NCBI RefSeq assembly: GCF_014284195.1
Contig: NZ_JACOGC010000002.1
Location: 186,001-250,000, forward strand
Length of the DNA: 64,000 nucleotides
Origin: Cognatundibacterium griseum
GTDB lineage: Bacteria; Pseudomonadota; Gammaproteobacteria; Burkholderiales; Burkholderiaceae_D
Reading direction: 5' to 3'
Under the pieces are notes generated by a model. It saw nothing but the letters and a program-made list of their open reading frames with translations. It did no database searches and was not told the origin of the DNA. The translations under genes and the position numbers were made by a program. Every line of letters begins with the position of its first letter. Position 1 is the stretch's first letter. Shown one piece after another: positions 16,857 to 26,257 of the stretch.

Positions 16857-19763
16857 ATGGCTGACGCAATGAAGAAACCCGTAAAAAACCTGATGCCTGC
16901 AACGGTAAAAAAAACTGCGACAAAGACATCCAAAGATGCTAGTACCGCTGCAGCAGCGAAAACGTCGCGTCAACCAGCAGCCAGAGCAACCACTGCAACT
17001 CCTAAAACACAATTGAAACCTACTAAGAAAACTGCTGCTGCTCCGGCAGCAAAAGCCAGCACAGCAGCCAAAGTCACGGCAAAAACGAAGTCGGCACCAG
17101 TCAGGGTTGCCGATAAAAAAGTGGTTGCGAAAGATGTTAAAGCGCCTAAAGTGAATAAGGCAGCTTCGCCGGCATCTGCGCGTACTGCAACAAAATCTGC
17201 AGCTAAACCGGCAGCTAAACCGGTGGTTAAGCCAACCGTCAGAACGGCAGCGCCGTCAGCGGCAAAGAGTGTGAGCAAAGCAGGAGCAAAAGCGGTCTCT
17301 CCAAAAGCAATTGTTCAAAAGGTCGTCAGTCCGTCATCGAAGAAACCGGCTGCTCAAGAAGTGGCAGTAAAAGAAGTAACGGCCAAGTTGCCACCGAAAA
17401 CCAGAAAGAATGATGTCAAGCCCGAGGAAGTCATTGCGCATCAGGTCGCCGGAAAAAACAATCGTGCAAAAGCAGGAGAAACAGTTGAAAAACAGGCTGT
17501 TTCCGCAGTATCGAAAGCTTCCGTGACAACTAACAGAACCGATTCAAAAACAGTGACTAAGCCTACCAAGAAATCAACAAAAGCGGCGCCTGAAATTCAG
17601 GAAATCAAGACCGGTGCAGCACCGACTGTCAGTCAGACGACGGATGCTGCGGTGCTCGCTGCGATTGACACCTCCGGTTATGTATTACCGGGGGTAAAAG
17701 TGCCGGGACGTCGCGGACGCAAGCCGAAAGAATACCAGCCTGAGAATGATGAAATCGCTGCATTGAATGCGGTAGAGCGTGCTGAGATGAAGGCCATTGA
17801 CAAGGCCAAGGCAAAAGATCGCAAAGCGAAAGAAAAAGCATTGTTGAAAGACGCGTTTTCTTCTGATCCGGAAGCGACAGAAGAAGAACTGGAGCGTCGC
17901 CGCCAAAAGCTGAAAACACTGATCAAGCTCGGTAAGGATCGCGGCTACCTGACTTTTGCCGAAATTAACGATCACCTTCCTGAGAATGTGGTTGATCCTG
18001 AAGCAATTGAAGGCATCATCGGCACATTTAACGATATGGGCGTGGCTGTCTATGAACAGGCCCCCGATGCCGAGACATTATTGTTGTCCGATAATGTGGT
18101 GACGGTCACCACGGATGATGATGAAGTTGAAGCAGCGGCAGAAGCTGCCCTGTCAACTGTCGATTCAGATTTTGGTCGCACAACAGATCCTGTGCGCATG
18201 TATATGCGTGAAATGGGATCAGTCGAATTGCTGACGCGAGAAGGCGAAATTGTTATTGCGAAGAAAATCGAGGAAGGCCTGAAAGACATGATTCAGGCGA
18301 TTTCCGCATGTCCGACCACGATTGCAGAAATTCTGGCAGCGGCAGACAAAATTGCCTCCGACGAAATCAAAATCGATGAAATCGTTGATGGCCTGGTTGA
18401 TCCGAATGCATCGGAAGATGCTGCACCGGTGGTTGCTGCCGCATCAGATGAAGAGTCTGACGACGAAGAAGACGAGGACGAGGAAGACGAGGAAGAAGAG
18501 GAAGATGGCGGCGCTGCAGGTGCAGCTGCAATCTCTTCTGAGCAACTTGAGCAGATGAAGCGCGATGCGCTCGCCAAGTTTGAAATCATCGCTTCCAATT
18601 TCGAGAAAATGCGCAAGTCCTTTGAAAAGGAAGGCTATAACTCGAAATCATATGTCAAAGCGCAGGAAGCCATTTCTAATGAATTACTCGGCATCCGCTT
18701 CACCGCTAAAGTAGTTGAAAAATTATGCGATACGCTGCGCGGTCAGGTGGATGAAGTGCGGCACATTGAGAAGCAGATTCTGGACGTTGCTGTGAATCGT
18801 TGCGGTATGCCGCGTTCGCATTTCATCAAGGTTTTCCCCGGAAATGAAACCAACCTGAGCTGGGTTGAGGGTGAAGTCAATTCTGGTCATGCATACAGTG
18901 CTGTTCTCGGGCGTAATGTGCCTGCAGTCCAGCAATTGCAGCAGAAACTGATTGATTTGCAGGCACGGGTCGTTCTGCCATTAACTGATTTACGCAACAT
19001 CAATAAAAAGATGTCTGCCGGTGAAATGAAGGCACGTAAAGCCAAGCGGGAAATGACCGAGGCGAACTTGCGGCTCGTGATTTCGATCGCTAAAAAATAT
19101 ACCAACCGTGGTTTGCAATTCCTCGATCTGATTCAGGAAGGCAATATCGGTCTGATGAAAGCCGTGGATAAATTTGAGTATCGCCGGGGCTACAAGTTTT
19201 CGACTTATGCCACCTGGTGGATTCGTCAGGCAATTACCCGTTCGATCGCAGATCAGGCACGTACCATCCGTATTCCTGTACACATGATTGAAACGATTAA
19301 TAAGATGAATCGTATTTCACGTCAGATTTTGCAGGAAACCGGTGTGGAACCGGATCCGGCCACGCTGGCGATCAAGATGGAAATGCCGGAAGATAAAATC
19401 CGCAAGATCATGAAGATTGCGAAAGAACCGATTTCGATGGAAACACCGATCGGTGATGACGATGATTCGCATCTCGGGGATTTCATTGAAGATAATCATA
19501 CGCTGGCACCGGCAGATGCCGCATTGCATGCGTCAATGCGCAATGTCGTGAAAGATGTGCTCGACTCCCTGACGCCGCGTGAAGCCAAGGTTCTGCGCAT
19601 GCGTTTTGGTGTGGAAATGTCGACTGACCACACATTGGAAGAGGTCGGAAAACAGTTCGATGTGACCCGCGAACGGATTCGCCAGATTGAAGCAAAAGCA
19701 CTGCGGAAACTGCGCCATCCATCGCGTTCCGACAAGCTCAAGAGCTTCCTCGAAGGCAATTAA
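16857..19763 (+). CDS. rpoD: RNA polymerase primary sigma factor RpoD with long basic N-terminus
   Basis: This is the housekeeping sigma-70. From the ATG at 16857 it has 968 residues, far longer than E. coli RpoD (613). The first roughly 270 residues are a low-complexity Lys/Ala/Pro/Thr tail; region 1.1 follows (around [20 protein letters not shown]), then region 1.2 ([20 protein letters not shown]), a spacer with an acidic Asp/Glu run (encoded at about 18455-18505), region 2 ([20 protein letters not shown]), region 3 and region 4 with its helix-turn-helix ([18 protein letters not shown]). The frame also has a GTG at 16818, but the 16857 ATG has a GGATGG ribosome site. Long basic extensions are known from Oxalobacteraceae-type RpoD proteins. 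Confidence 0.95.
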   Translation: MADAMKKPVKNLMPATVKKTATKTSKDASTAAAAKTSRQPAARATTATPKTQLKPTKKTAAAPAAKASTAAKVTAKTKSAPVRVADKKVVAKDVKAPKVNKAASPASARTATKSAAKPAAKPVVKPTVRTAAPSAAKSVSKAGAKAVSPKAIVQKVVSPSSKKPAAQEVAVKEVTAKLPPKTRKNDVKPEEVIAHQVAGKNNRAKAGETVEKQAVSAVSKASVTTNRTDSKTVTKPTKKSTKAAPEIQEIKTGAAPTVSQTTDAAVLAAIDTSGYVLPGVKVPGRRGRKPKEYQPENDEIAALNAVERAEMKAIDKAKAKDRKAKEKALLKDAFSSDPEATEEELERRRQKLKTLIKLGKDRGYLTFAEINDHLPENVVDPEAIEGIIGTFNDMGVAVYEQAPDAETLLLSDNVVTVTTDDDEVEAAAEAALSTVDSDFGRTTDPVRMYMREMGSVELLTREGEIVIAKKIEEGLKDMIQAISACPTTIAEILAAADKIASDEIKIDEIVDGLVDPNASEDAAPVVAAASDEESDDEEDEDEEDEEEEEDGGAAGAAAISSEQLEQMKRDALAKFEIIASNFEKMRKSFEKEGYNSKSYVKAQEAISNELLGIRFTAKVVEKLCDTLRGQVDEVRHIEKQILDVAVNRCGMPRSHFIKVFPGNETNLSWVEGEVNSGHAYSAVLGRNVPAVQQLQQKLIDLQARVVLPLTDLRNINKKMSAGEMKARKAKREMTEANLRLVISIAKKYTNRGLQFLDLIQEGNIGLMKAVDKFEYRRGYKFSTYATWWIRQAITRSIADQARTIRIPVHMIETINKMNRISRQILQETGVEPDPATLAIKMEMPEDKIRKIMKIAKEPISMETPIGDDDDSHLGDFIEDNHTLAPADAALHASMRNVVKDVLDSLTPREAKVLRMRFGVEMSTDHTLEEVGKQFDVTRERIRQIEAKALRKLRHPSRSDKLKSFLEGN

Positions 19764-19934
19764 TGGTATACAATGGGCGCTGATTTTTTTCGGTGCCCGT
19801 TTAATAAGTTGTGCTGATTGTTCGGCGCAATATTTTGCAGGCGGCAGCATCAGGTTTTTCCTGCAAAGACTGAAGTCAGCATCCAATCCTGGATTCACCT
19901 CAGATTACCGCAGGCAGAGCTTGCAGAAAGAATT

Positions 19935-20012
<78 letters not shown>

Positions 20013-20022
20013 TTCAATTATC

Positions 20023-21468
20023 ATGACTGATACAAAGTCCCAATCCAACTCTTCCGCAGACACCACTGGTTCAGACGTCAAGTTTGACGATTTTGGTTTG
20101 TCTCCCGATATATTGCGCGCATTGTCCGAGCAGGGCTATGTGCATCCGACACCAATTCAGGCGCAGGCCATTCCCGTTGTCTTGCAAGGCAAGGACGTGA
20201 TGGGCGCAGCTCAGACCGGAACTGGAAAAACGGCAGGTTTTTCCCTGCCAATCATTCAGCGCTTGCTGGCGCATGCCAGCAGCAGCGCATCACCTGCACG
20301 CCATCCGGTTCGGGCATTGATACTGACACCGACCCGTGAGTTGGCGGACCAGGTGGCAGACAATGTGAAAGCGTATTCACGTTACACGCCATTACGCTCG
20401 ACCGTCGTATTTGGTGGCGTTGACATGACACCGCAAACAGCAGCATTGCGTGCGGGTGTGGAGATTGTCATTGCCACGCCTGGCCGCTTGCTGGATCATG
20501 TTCAGCAAAAGACAATTAATCTGTCCCAGACACAAATTCTGGTCATGGATGAAGCGGATCGTATGCTGGACATGGGCTTTTTGCCCGACCTGCAACGCAT
20601 TATCAATCTGCTGCCCAAGAGTCGGCAGAATCTGATGTTCTCTGCGACTTTTTCACCGGAAATTAAAAAGCTGGCAGCCAGCTTTCTGAATCAGCCGCAA
20701 ACTATCGAAGTTGCCCGCAGCAATGCGACTGCCGATAATGTGACCCAGATTCTGTACAAAGTCGCTGAGGATGAAAAAAGGGATGCTGTCTCCTTCATTA
20801 TTCGTGAGCGTGGTCTGAAACAGGTGATCGTTTTCAGCAACACCAAAATCGGCGCTTCACGGTTGGCTGTACACCTTGTCAAACAAGGTGTGAAGGCGGC
20901 AGCTATTCACGGCGATAAATCCCAGAATGAACGTATGCTGGCACTGGATGATTTTAAACGTGGTGAAGTGGAAGTTCTGGTGGCAACGGATGTTGCGGCA
21001 CGTGGACTCGATATTTCGGAAATGCCATGTGTGATCAATTTTGATCTGCCATACAACGCGGAAGATTATGTACACCGGATTGGTCGTACAGGCCGTGCCG
21101 GCGCCAAAGGTGACGCCATCTCCCTGCACACCGATCAGGATGAGCGTTTGCTGGTCGATATTGAAAAACTGATTAAGCAAAAGATTGTGCGTCTGAGTCT
21201 GGCAGGGTTTGTTGCCACATCGGTTCATCAGCCTGAGCGCGCACGTTCGCATCGTGACAGAAACGACTATCCGGATCGCAGCGAGAAACGTGGTTATGCC
21301 GCACCCAGAGAAAAAATCGACCCCTGGTTTTTGAAGCCGTACGAACCAAGCGTCGCGGCTCCTGTCGCCACGCATTCAGCAACCATGGGCAGCAAAACAA
21401 AATCTGCTGCCGATGATACAAAGCCAGTGCGCCGTGCTGCCTTGCTGGGCGGCTTGCCTAAACGCTGA
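20023..21468 (+). CDS. rhlE: DEAD-box RNA helicase (RhlE type)
   Basis: An ATP-dependent RNA helicase of 481 residues, probably acting in ribosome assembly or RNA decay. It shows all DEAD-box motifs: Q motif (FDDFGLSPDILRAL ... PTPIQ), motif I AQTGTGKT at 63-70, PTRELADQ, DEAD at 176-179, SAT (SATFSPEIKKLA) and motif VI HRIGRTGRAG. A basic, charged tail (about 90 residues) follows the core, as in RhlE. The frame stays open upstream into the tRNA, but the ATG at 20023, 10 bp after the tRNA CCA, is the credible start. Confidence 0.93.
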   Translation: MTDTKSQSNSSADTTGSDVKFDDFGLSPDILRALSEQGYVHPTPIQAQAIPVVLQGKDVMGAAQTGTGKTAGFSLPIIQRLLAHASSSASPARHPVRALILTPTRELADQVADNVKAYSRYTPLRSTVVFGGVDMTPQTAALRAGVEIVIATPGRLLDHVQQKTINLSQTQILVMDEADRMLDMGFLPDLQRIINLLPKSRQNLMFSATFSPEIKKLAASFLNQPQTIEVARSNATADNVTQILYKVAEDEKRDAVSFIIRERGLKQVIVFSNTKIGASRLAVHLVKQGVKAAAIHGDKSQNERMLALDDFKRGEVEVLVATDVAARGLDISEMPCVINFDLPYNAEDYVHRIGRTGRAGAKGDAISLHTDQDERLLVDIEKLIKQKIVRLSLAGFVATSVHQPERARSHRDRNDYPDRSEKRGYAAPREKIDPWFLKPYEPSVAAPVATHSATMGSKTKSAADDTKPVRRAALLGGLPKR

Positions 21469-21488
21469 TTTTCTCCGGAGCTGGCGTA

Positions 21489-22451
21489 CTATTCTGCCTG
21501 CCGCGCAGGATGTTGATTCCATACCAGCTCGGCAGCGCATAAGTCTTCGATGGCGGTACCGACTGATTTGAACAGTGTGATATCCCGCCCTGGAATTGAT
21601 GCCGGTATTTTTTTACCGGCACACAATTCACTGAGTTCTGCCAGAATATTCTCACGAGCGATAATTCCGTTTTTAATTGGCTGAGTTAAATCACCGGCTT
21701 CAGACAATGCTCCGGAATATGTATCTACCGCGATCCGGCTGCGGTCGACAGCGGCATCATCCACTTCCCGCATGTCCGGTCGGAATCCACCAACAAGATC
21801 CAGATGCGTACCGGGTTTCAGCCAGTCTCCATGGATAATCGGTGCGCGGCTGGTCGTCGCACAACTGATGACATCTGCCTGGCCCGCTGCGTTAGCTAAG
21901 TCGGTGGCGACGATGACTTCCACATCGGATGGAAAGTCCGGATTATTTCTGATATTCATCGCGCATTGATGCGCTTTTTTTTCATCACGTCCCCAGATTT
22001 GCACCTGTCTGAGCGCGCGGGTAACAGTATGCGCAGCTGCCAGTGCCGGAATCAGTGTTCCTGTACCAACCATTAACAGTGTACGGCTGTCGGGCCGGGA
22101 CAAATAAGAGGATGCCAACGCTGATGCCGCAGCCGTTCTTCTTAACGTCAGCTCTTCGCCATCCATGATTGCCAGTGGAACTCCGGTCCGGCAATCTAAC
22201 AGGATAAAAAGCGCATGTACGGATGGTGCCGTTGTGTTTTCCGGCGCTACGGTCACCAGTTTGACGCCGGCTTTACCACCTTCCTGCCAGGCGGGCATTA
22301 ATAGCAGCGTACTGATTGGTTGCTCTGAAATCGTGTGGACATGACGCTGCGGGGCCTGAATCAGCTGACAAAACTGTTCGCCCAGTGCGCTGATCAGTTT
22401 CTGATATGGCAGGGCTTGCCGGATTTGTTGTCTGTCAAAATATGGAATCAT
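21489..22451 (-). CDS. Ornithine cyclodeaminase / pyrroline-2-carboxylate reductase family enzyme
   Basis: A 320-residue NAD(P)-dependent enzyme of the ornithine cyclodeaminase/mu-crystallin family. Members deaminate ornithine to proline or reduce cyclic imino acids such as delta1-pyrroline-2-carboxylate. The Rossmann motif GTGTLIPALAAAH and the signature LVGGFRPDMREVDDAAVDRS are present, as is the SCATTSRAPIIHGDWLKPG block. Which substrate this one uses cannot be read from sequence. It is convergent with rhlE and apparently monocistronic; the gap of 130 bp to the downstream XRE operon has no obvious link. Confidence 0.88.
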   Translation of the reverse strand: MIPYFDRQQIRQALPYQKLISALGEQFCQLIQAPQRHVHTISEQPISTLLLMPAWQEGGKAGVKLVTVAPENTTAPSVHALFILLDCRTGVPLAIMDGEELTLRRTAAASALASSYLSRPDSRTLLMVGTGTLIPALAAAHTVTRALRQVQIWGRDEKKAHQCAMNIRNNPDFPSDVEVIVATDLANAAGQADVISCATTSRAPIIHGDWLKPGTHLDLVGGFRPDMREVDDAAVDRSRIAVDTYSGALSEAGDLTQPIKNGIIARENILAELSELCAGKKIPASIPGRDITLFKSVGTAIEDLCAAELVWNQHPARQAE

Positions 22452-22581
22452 TCATACTCCAGTGTGGTGCGGAAAAATTCCCAGTGGAAGAGCCATTTTC
22501 TGATTGTCGGGGGGAATTTTGATCGGGATGTATGCGCTCCTGATGGAAAGCAGTTTGATGCTGGCACATATCCTATTTCCC

Positions 22582-22785
22582 TCAAGTTTTGTGTTCTTCT
22601 GATTGAAATATATGTTCTATCGGTAATTGAAACAGGCGAGAAATGGCAAAGGCAAGGGGCAGGCTAGGGTCATAGCGATCAGTTTCAATCGCGTTGATCG
22701 TTTGGCGTGACACCTCCAGGTGATCCGCCAGTTCTGCCTGGCTCCATTCCTTCTGCATTCGTAATTCTCTCAGGATATTTTTCAT
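22582..22785 (-). CDS. Small XRE-family transcriptional regulator
   Basis: A 67-residue single-domain Cro/CI-type helix-turn-helix protein (SQAELADHLEVSRQTINAIETD), followed by the short YgzD-like tail (FAISRLFQLPIEHIFQSEE). It is small enough to be a dimeric repressor with no sensor domain. The frame extends to 22803, but the ATG at 22785 overlaps the stop of the membrane protein gene by ATGA, so the two are translationally coupled, and MKNILRELR is the usual start. Three matching 18-bp dyads upstream of the operon are the likely operators. Confidence 0.9.
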   Translation of the reverse strand: MKNILRELRMQKEWSQAELADHLEVSRQTINAIETDRYDPSLPLAFAISRLFQLPIEHIFQSEEHKT

Positions 22786-23174
22786 GAATGGCGTTCCATC
22801 CATTTACGAATACAGCTGATTCCTCCCCAGGAGCCTAGCAGGGCCGGCCAAACCCAGAACATGCTGATCAGGGGAAAGTTGGCCGATTCCATAAAGCCAT
22901 AGGTGAGTGATAAAGCGGCGGTCAGACCGGCGGCGATACCGATGTTTTCCAGCGACCATAAACGCAGATAAGCGTCCATTCGTTGAAATTGGCGCACTAT
23001 CGCCCATAGCGTAGCCAGCGAAGGAATGATCGGACTGATGATAATGAGTGTCCGTGATAAACCGTGATCCATACTCCGCGCAAAACTGACGGAGGCAAAC
23101 AGAATGATGCAATAACCAGCAATACTGATCCATAATTCACGTTGGTATTGGTGATTCATCTCTTTTTCGCGCAT
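22782..23174 (-). CDS. Small four-helix membrane protein paired with XRE regulator
   Basis: I do not recognise a named family. The 130-residue protein has about four hydrophobic segments (LWISIAGYCIILFASVSF; TLIIISPIIPSLATLWAI; IGIAAGLTAALSLTYGF; FPLISMFWVWPALLGSWGG) and a basic C-terminus. It starts at the ATG at 23174, which has a strong ribosome site (AAAGGAG) 7 bases upstream; an upstream in-frame ATG at 23195 lies inside an operator. Pairs of a short XRE repressor and a small membrane protein recur in many bacteria with unproven function; the membrane protein may sense the envelope and control the regulator, which is inference. Confidence 0.75.
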   Translation of the reverse strand: MREKEMNHQYQRELWISIAGYCIILFASVSFARSMDHGLSRTLIIISPIIPSLATLWAIVRQFQRMDAYLRLWSLENIGIAAGLTAALSLTYGFMESANFPLISMFWVWPALLGSWGGISCIRKWMERHS

Positions 23175-23189
23175 GTTACTCTCCTTTTT

Positions 23190-23207
23190 TGTCAAGTAAG
23201 CTTGACA
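23190..23207. promoter_or_regulatory. Operator O1 (18-bp dyad)
   Basis: TGTCAAGTAAGCTTGACA, a perfect 7-bp inverted repeat around TAAG. It lies 16-33 bases before the membrane-protein start, directly upstream of its ribosome site. Confidence 0.7.
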
Positions 23208-23284
23208 TCGCTGGTGAAGAAAAAAGCAGGGAAAATAATTTTCCTGCTAAGTCTAAGGGGTTGCTTGATCATGAAATATTATCA

Positions 23285-23302
23285 TGTCAAGCATGCTTTA
23301 CA
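23285..23302. promoter_or_regulatory. Operator O2 (18-bp dyad)
   Basis: TGTCAAGCATGCTTTACA, the same dyad with one changed base in the right arm. It covers the predicted transcription start of the minus-strand operon promoter. Confidence 0.7.
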
Positions 23303-23329
23303 TAATAGTTGATAAAACTATCTTGTCAA
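23302..23329 (-). promoter_or_regulatory. Promoter of XRE/membrane protein operon
   Basis: On the minus strand, TTGACA (23329-23324) and TATTAT (23307-23302) are spaced 16 bp. The -35 is inside operator O3 and the start falls in O2, so repressor binding would shut the promoter. Confidence 0.7.
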
Positions 23330-23341
23330 GTACGCTTTACA
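23324..23341. promoter_or_regulatory. Operator O3 (18-bp dyad)
   Basis: TGTCAAGTACGCTTTACA, nearly identical to O2. Its left arm, read on the minus strand, is the TTGACA -35 box of the operon promoter. Confidence 0.7.
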
Positions 23342-23415
23342 GAAAATTATCCAACAATGCGGATAATTTTCTGTCACAACGTGGAGATGCGCTGAGATGG
23401 TGGGGATTGCTATGC

Positions 23416-23835
23416 TCAGAGAACGTTGAGCTGCACGTCAATATTGCCTCTTGTGGCATTGGAATAGGGGCAGACTTCATGTGCTTTTTGTACCAGCGCA
23501 GATGCGGCAGCTTTGTCCATGCCGGGAAGGGAAATATTCAGTGTGACCTGAATACCGAATCCACCTTTTCCATTTGGTCCGATACCTACTTGACCGTGAA
23601 CGGAAACATCCGCCGGCATAGGGATTTTTCCGGCAGCAGCAACAAATTTCATCGCACCAATGAAGCAGGCTGAGTAACCAGCAGCAAATAACTGCTCAGG
23701 ATTGGTGCCATCACCACCAGCGCCTCCCAGCGCTTTAGGGGTGGTCAGTTTTACCTCTAATTGCTGATCGTCTGAAATAGCGCGGCCATCACGCCCGCCT
23801 GTTGCGGTGGCATTGGCAGTGTAAAGAATCTGCAT
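23416..23835 (-). CDS. ohr: Organic hydroperoxide resistance protein Ohr
   Basis: Ohr is a thiol peroxidase of the OsmC/Ohr fold that destroys organic and fatty-acid hydroperoxides using lipoylated proteins as reductant. The 139-residue protein has both catalytic cysteines: Cys57 in [13 protein letters not shown] and Cys122 in [11 protein letters not shown]. The frame is open for 26 more codons upstream, but the ATG at 23835 has AAGGAG 8 bases upstream and gives the family N-terminus [17 protein letters not shown]. It lies directly downstream of the MarR-type ohrR on the same strand, with a candidate operator between them. Confidence 0.97.
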   Translation of the reverse strand: MQILYTANATATGGRDGRAISDDQQLEVKLTTPKALGGAGGDGTNPEQLFAAGYSACFIGAMKFVAAAGKIPMPADVSVHGQVGIGPNGKGGFGIQVTLNISLPGMDKAAASALVQKAHEVCPYSNATRGNIDVQLNVL

Positions 23836-23894
23836 GGTAAGGCTCCTTAAAAAATAGTAGAAACAATCAAAAGACTGTGTAATTATTTTAGTGT

Positions 23895-23920
23895 GAAATT
23901 TAATTGTGTGCAATATAAAT
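23895..23920. promoter_or_regulatory. Candidate OhrR operator upstream of ohr
   Basis: An AT-rich imperfect dyad containing ATTGTGTGCAAT; read on the minus strand it includes ACAATTAAATT, close to the published Bacillus OhrR half-site pattern. It is about 60 bp before the ohr start, in the ohrR-ohr gap. Confidence 0.55.
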
Positions 23921-23955
23921 GGCGATTGAAATTTTCTATGAGATGTATTGAAAAT

Positions 23956-24429
23956 TTATTCCTGGCGGCTTAGCTGTTCGTTTAACTGATCGCGTAAGGC
24001 AGATAGTTGCTGTCGTAAACCGGCGACGGAGTCTCTTTGCAAGCCACTGGCACACATGATTTGAAGGGGGACTTCCCGGGCAGCTTTCTTGAGATGTTTG
24101 CCTTGCGTGGTGAGCGTGATTCTCACCTGACGTTCGTCCGATGCATCACGGTTTCTTTGTATAAATCCTGCCGCTTCGAGCCGTTTCAGCAGCGGTGTCA
24201 GTGTGCCAGAGTCGAGAAATAACAGGTTTCCGATTTCTTTTACTAAAACATCATCCTGCTCCCACAGTACCAGCATCACCAGATACTGGGGGTAGGTGAG
24301 ACCAAGTTTATCCAGTAAAGGTTTGTATGTTTTGGTTAATGCCAGTGATGCGGAATAGAGCGCAAAGCAAAACTGGTTATTCAGTGCCAGTACATCAACA
24401 TCGGATTCCGTGGAAGATTTTGCGTTCAT
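23956..24429 (-). CDS. ohrR: MarR-family regulator OhrR
   Basis: A 157-residue winged-helix MarR-family repressor. The single N-terminal cysteine (Cys21 in [18 protein letters not shown]) is the peroxide-sensing residue of OhrR; its oxidation releases DNA and induces ohr. The wing region [22 protein letters not shown] matches the family. The first 13 residues before the conserved part are polar, which is normal. ohr follows 120 bp downstream on the same strand. Confidence 0.93.
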   Translation of the reverse strand: MNAKSSTESDVDVLALNNQFCFALYSASLALTKTYKPLLDKLGLTYPQYLVMLVLWEQDDVLVKEIGNLLFLDSGTLTPLLKRLEAAGFIQRNRDASDERQVRITLTTQGKHLKKAAREVPLQIMCASGLQRDSVAGLRQQLSALRDQLNEQLSRQE

Positions 24430-24618
24430 GAATGTGACCGGTGAATTCCAGAAAAATGAAGGATGTCGCTATCATAATAAAAAGTCGCTGTTCTGCCAGC
24501 AGGTTTCGCATCAGACAGGGCAGGTATAATGACATATTTCTGAAATAGCGCATTTTCGGGCATTATTTCTCATTACTCCTCAAGCATACAGATGCTTTTT
24601 AATACCTAAGGGTTTGTT

Positions 24619-25449
24619 GTGACATTTACAGAGAAACTCAATACCGCATGGCGCGGCAATCAATCCTTGCTTTGCGTGGGGCTGGATCCGGACATCACGC
24701 GTTTTCCTGCAGAGCTGCAAGGAAAAGCAGATGGAATTTTTACTTTTTGCAAAGCGATCATTGATGCTACTGCAGATGTGGCATGTGCATTCAAACCGCA
24801 GATCGCGTATTTTGCCGCTTTGCGGGCAGAAGATCAGCTGGAAGAAATTTGCCGTTATATCAGAACAACTTATCCTGCCATTCCTGTCGTGCTCGATGCA
24901 AAGCGCGGAGACATCGGAGCGACAGCCGAACAGTATGCCCGTGAGGCGTATGAACGTTATGAGGCAGATGCCGTTACCGTGAATCCGTATATGGGATTTG
25001 ATTCAGTGGCGCCCTACCTGGAATGGAAAGACCGTGGCGTTATTATATTGTGCAGAACTTCGAATGCCGGTGGTTCAGACCTGCAATTTCTGGATGTTGG
25101 TGGTAAGCCGCTTTATCTGCATGTCGCTCAACTGGTAGCAGATAAATGGAATCTGAACGGGCAATGTTCGCTGGTTGTCGGCGCCACTTTTCCTGGGGAA
25201 CTGGCGCAAGTGCGGCAAGTCATCGGCGATATGCCTTTGCTGGTACCGGGTATCGGCGCCCAGGGGGGAGATATCGCTGCGACAGTCCATGCTGGTCAGA
25301 CGACAAATGGCACAGGTATGATGATCAATTCATCCCGCGCTATTTTGTATGCAAAACAGCTTGAATCTGAGACATATGCGGCAGCAGCCAGACGGATTGC
25401 CGTTGAGACGCGTGATGCGATTAATCGCTACCGCAAGGTCACCGGCTAA
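24619..25449 (+). CDS. pyrF: Orotidine 5'-phosphate decarboxylase
   Basis: PyrF converts OMP to UMP, the last step of de novo pyrimidine synthesis. The 276-residue length and the active-site segment [18 protein letters not shown] mark the longer (type 2) OMP decarboxylase group found in Burkholderiales. The start codon is GTG at 24619. Further motifs include [14 protein letters not shown] and the phosphate-gripping [10 protein letters not shown]. It is monocistronic between ohrR and a convergent response regulator gene. Confidence 0.96.
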   Translation: MTFTEKLNTAWRGNQSLLCVGLDPDITRFPAELQGKADGIFTFCKAIIDATADVACAFKPQIAYFAALRAEDQLEEICRYIRTTYPAIPVVLDAKRGDIGATAEQYAREAYERYEADAVTVNPYMGFDSVAPYLEWKDRGVIILCRTSNAGGSDLQFLDVGGKPLYLHVAQLVADKWNLNGQCSLVVGATFPGELAQVRQVIGDMPLLVPGIGAQGGDIAATVHAGQTTNGTGMMINSSRAILYAKQLESETYAAAARRIAVETRDAINRYRKVTG

Positions 25450-25480
25450 TCTCATTCCGCCTGAAGTCACTGTTCTTAAT

Positions 25481-26257
25481 TTAACCCAGTAAAGACCTGA
25501 CACGTTCATAGCCGGAGCGGCTGACAGGAATCTTCACGCCGCTTTTGAGGCAGGCTGATTGCGAATCTTTACTGGAGCGCTCAAAGCCGGTCAGCGCATG
25601 CAATCCCAGCAAATAAGAACGGTGTACCCGGACAAATTTTGCTGGATTCAATTGTTTTTCTATGTCGGACAGGCTCTGGGTTTTCATCCATGATTTCTCC
25701 CCCGAATGAATGACGATGTAGTCATCCTGCGCCTCGATATAATCAATATCACTGAGTGGCAAGGCATGCACGATACCGCGATCCCGGATCAGCAGTCGCT
25801 GCGATGCTTCTGTCGCGGCTGCCAGCACCTGCTGCAAATTGTTTTGTGTACTGGCAGCAGTTTCGTTCGCGGTGTAATTACCGGCAGCTGTATTTCTGAT
25901 GGTTTTTTTTGCTTTTGAAACAGCCTCATCAAAACGCTGCTGTGAAAATGGTTTGAGCAGGTAATCAACAGCATGCAAGTCAAAAGCTTTGACAGCATAC
26001 TGATCGTAGGCGGTGGTGAAAATAACACCGTGCCGCCGCCCCGTAATTTCCAGTATATCGAGGCCAGTCATTTCTGGCATCTGAATATCGAGAAAAATCA
26101 GATCCGGTTGTAATGCTTCAATCTGTATCACGGTGTCTAGGCCGGTTTCAGATTCACCGGCAATCTGTAAATCGTCGTGTGAGCGCAGATACTCACGGAT
26201 CAGCCTGCGAGCCAGTTCTTCATCATCAGCGATTAACACATTCAGATCAGATTTCAT
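25481..26257 (-). CDS. LytTR response regulator (AlgR/LytR type)
   Basis: A 258-residue response regulator. Its receiver domain has the phosphoacceptor Asp57 (DLIFLDIQMP) and acidic pair DDEE at 11-14; the C-terminal LytTR DNA-binding domain spans about residues 155-255 (IVHALPLSDIDYIEAQDDYIVIHS ... FVRVHRSYLLGLHALTGFE). Such regulators bind paired imperfect direct repeats. The start overlaps the upstream kinase gene by 11 bp, so kinase and regulator are coupled. It is the last gene of a four-gene envelope operon. Confidence 0.95.
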   Translation of the reverse strand: MKSDLNVLIADDEELARRLIREYLRSHDDLQIAGESETGLDTVIQIEALQPDLIFLDIQMPEMTGLDILEITGRRHGVIFTTAYDQYAVKAFDLHAVDYLLKPFSQQRFDEAVSKAKKTIRNTAAGNYTANETAASTQNNLQQVLAAATEASQRLLIRDRGIVHALPLSDIDYIEAQDDYIVIHSGEKSWMKTQSLSDIEKQLNPAKFVRVHRSYLLGLHALTGFERSSKDSQSACLKSGVKIPVSRSGYERVRSLLG

